From: Varibaculum cambriense DSM 15806 | GTDB lineage: Bacteria; Actinomycetota; Actinomycetes; Actinomycetales; Actinomycetaceae | NCBI RefSeq assembly: GCF_000420065.1 | Contig: NZ_ATUF01000002.1 | Coordinates: 868,001 to 932,000, forward strand | Direction: 5' to 3' | Length of the DNA stretch: 64,000 nucleotides | Shown: positions 62,377-64,000 of the stretch, piece by piece | Numbering within the stretch: position 1 is the stretch's first letter | Layout: each line of letters starts with the position of its first letter | The notes under the pieces: model-generated | Databases searched by the model: none | What the model was told of the DNA's origin: nothing | What the model saw: the letters and a program-made list of their open reading frames with translations, nothing else | Program-made: the position numbers and the translations under genes

Positions 62377-64000
62377 ATGAACTCGTTGTTGCTGAACGCC
62401 GCGGCAGAGCAAATGGCAAATGTGTCGGCTACGGGACTAGCGGAATACGCTTGGCTGATGGTGGCGATTCCACTGCTAGTTTCCGGTTTCCTGCTGGTAT
62501 GTGGCCGGGCGACCGATAAATGGGGACACTGGTTGGCAGTTGCTGCCTCCTGGAGTTCTTTCCTGCTGGGATTTATTATTTTCTGCCAAATGATCGGGCA
62601 GGCACCAGCAGAAAGATCTATCTTAGCTCCGGTGTTTACCTGGTTTAAGGCCGGTAGCGGAAATGAGGCGGTTGAGTTTTCCTGGAATCTGCTCCTGGAT
62701 CCGCTCTCGATGACTTTCGTACTGCTGGTTACCTTTGTGGGATCCTTGATCCACGTCTACTCTGTGGCCTATATGGAACACGATCCGGATCGGCGGCGTT
62801 TCTTCGCCTACCTGAACTTCTTCGTGGCCTCGATGCTCACCTTGGTGCTCTCGGATTCCTATGTGGCTTTGTTCTTTGGTTGGGAGGGCGTCGGCCTGGC
62901 ATCCTACCTCTTGATTGGCTTCTGGAATCACGAACTGCCTAATGCGGTAGCCGCCAAGAAAGCCTTCGTAATGAACCGGGTCGGCGATCTGGGTCTGCTG
63001 CTCGCCATGATGTCCATGTACGCGGAATTCAACTCTATGAAGTTTGTCGATGTGCTGGGAGCTTCCCGTTCTGGGGATATGACCGGCGGCTGGGCCACCG
63101 CCATCGGCCTGTTCTTGCTACTGGCTGCTTGTGGTAAGTCGGCGCAGTTCCCACTACAAGCCTGGCTGGGTGACGCTATGGCTGGCCCCACCCCGGTGTC
63201 AGCGCTAATCCACGCGGCCACCATGGTTACCGCCGGTGTGTACTTGATTGTGCGTTCCGGCGATATCTTCGTGGCCTCCCCGACTGCCCAGCTTTGTGTG
63301 GCAATCGTCGGAGCGATTACATTGCTGTTCGGTGCGATCGTGGGCTGCGCCAAGGACGATATGAAGAAGGTGCTGGCCGCCTCCACTATGTCCCAGATCG
63401 GGTACATGATGCTGGGTGCAGGTCTGGGTCCCATCGGCTGGACCTTGGCTATCTTCCACCTGTTCGTACACGGATTCTTTAAAGCCCAGTTGTTCCTGGG
63501 AGCCGGCTCGGTCATGCACGCTATGAACGAGCAGGTAGATATGCGCCGTTTCGGTGCTTTGCGAACGGTGATGAAGGTTTCTTGGATCTGTTTCGGGATT
63601 GCCTGGTTGGCGATCTTGGGGATCCCCCCGTTCTCGGGTTTCTTCTCCAAAGAACCGATTATCGCGGCTGCCTTTAACACTGCGGCATTTGGAACCACCG
63701 GAGCTTGGATCTTCGGATTGGTCTCCATGGTGGGCGCGGGAATCACTTCGTTCTATATGTCGCGGCTGTTCTTCATGATTTTCCATGGAGAAAAACGCTG
63801 GACGACCGAGTTTGACGGCGGCAGCGACGTACATCCGCATGAAGCTTCCTGGTTAATGAATGGACCGATCGTAGTGTTATCAGTGTTCTCCCTGGCTATG
63901 GGGATGGTCTTGGGCTTCACCGAAAAGTTCAACCAGTGGCTGGAGCCAGTCACCGGCACCGCGGCTGCTACGGAAAGCGCTACGGTTTCCGTGCTGTCAC
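62377..64000 (+). CDS. nuoL: NADH-quinone oxidoreductase subunit L (ND5), 3' truncated by window
   Basis: 541 codons are visible and the frame stays open to the window end; full NuoL is usually ~610-680 residues. Antiporter-like proton-pumping subunit. Seen: SWNLLLDPLSMTFVLLV, FGWEGVGLASYLLIGFW with the proton-channel Glu, AKKAFVMNRVGDLGLL, GKSAQFPLQAWLGDAMAGP (split; conserved Lys), HAATMVTAGVYLIVR, and KKVLAASTMSQIGYMMLG. Start ATG 62377 after a GGGGG stretch. nuoM and nuoN are expected just outside. Confidence 0.97.
   Translation, partial: MNSLLLNAAAEQMANVSATGLAEYAWLMVAIPLLVSGFLLVCGRATDKWGHWLAVAASWSSFLLGFIIFCQMIGQAPAERSILAPVFTWFKAGSGNEAVEFSWNLLLDPLSMTFVLLVTFVGSLIHVYSVAYMEHDPDRRRFFAYLNFFVASMLTLVLSDSYVALFFGWEGVGLASYLLIGFWNHELPNAVAAKKAFVMNRVGDLGLLLAMMSMYAEFNSMKFVDVLGASRSGDMTGGWATAIGLFLLLAACGKSAQFPLQAWLGDAMAGPTPVSALIHAATMVTAGVYLIVRSGDIFVASPTAQLCVAIVGAITLLFGAIVGCAKDDMKKVLAASTMSQIGYMMLGAGLGPIGWTLAIFHLFVHGFFKAQLFLGAGSVMHAMNEQVDMRRFGALRTVMKVSWICFGIAWLAILGIPPFSGFFSKEPIIAAAFNTAAFGTTGAWIFGLVSMVGAGITSFYMSRLFFMIFHGEKRWTTEFDGGSDVHPHEASWLMNGPIVVLSVFSLAMGMVLGFTEKFNQWLEPVTGTAAATESATVSVLS

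Noticed and set aside
62928-63746. 272-codon minus-strand ORF antisense to nuoL
   Set aside because: Mirror of strongly biased nuoL codons; no start signal or motif.
1-64000. CRISPR array, insertion sequence, prophage or integron
   Set aside because: No regularly spaced repeats, Cas genes, transposase or integrase motifs found on either strand; the tRNA cluster has no attached integrase.

Overview
The window looks like chromosomal DNA of a moderate-GC actinobacterium, most likely a facultatively anaerobic member of Actinomycetaceae (Varibaculum/Actinomyces-like). That placement is inference. It rests on gene content: a HemQ-type coproheme decarboxylase, GTP-dependent PEP carboxykinase, an LppM-like lipoprotein, a MenJ-type reductase placed directly before nuoA, an actinobacterial ssd-tadABC set, many GTG/TTG starts with good Shine-Dalgarno sequences, and a Glu-Asp-Phe tRNA cluster. 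No transposase, integrase, prophage or CRISPR array was seen.

Layout. 1-9 kb: the hemQ end, a Crp-family regulator, a repeat-bearing membrane protein, purA, cysS, rlmB, a small membrane protein and brnQ. 9-13.5 kb: a reduced Tad locus (ssd, tadA, tadB, tadC) and an LppM-like lipoprotein. 13.8-18.4 kb: pckG, a CDF metal exporter, purC, and a 541-bp gene-free stretch with a cluster of DnaA-box-like sites in mirrored order. 18.4-22 kb: a minus-strand operon mscS, msrB, EEP phosphatase, a frameshifted EamA exporter, glsB. 22.1-23.6 kb: three tRNAs and thiL.

23.7-42.4 kb is a block for molybdenum-dependent anaerobic respiration. It holds molybdate uptake (a modBC fusion, modA and a HTH-Mop regulator), nitrate reductase narGHJI with the transporter narK, almost complete molybdenum-cofactor synthesis (mog, mobA, moaC, moeA, moeB, moaE, moaD, moaA, plus a DUF6457-like protein), and tatA/tatC. 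The narK/mog divergent region carries a strikingly symmetric dyad that is a good candidate operator.

42.6-64 kb: a sirtuin, then menaquinone genes (a divergent MenE-like protein, menA, menG, menJ) around small accessory genes, then the complex I operon nuoA-nuoL, which runs off the window. The logic is coherent: NADH is oxidised by complex I, electrons pass to menaquinone, and NarGHI reduces nitrate with Moco.

Main points for a second look: a 9-mer (GCGTCCTCG) I found 13 times in 64 kb on both strands; the mirrored DnaA boxes after purC; the nested dyad between narK and mog; a MenE homologue without a recognisable ATP P-loop and with a long inserted linker; a 36-residue ORF coupled to both menJ and nuoA; two structured intergenic regions without a known RNA family; and a Tad system without local pilin genes.
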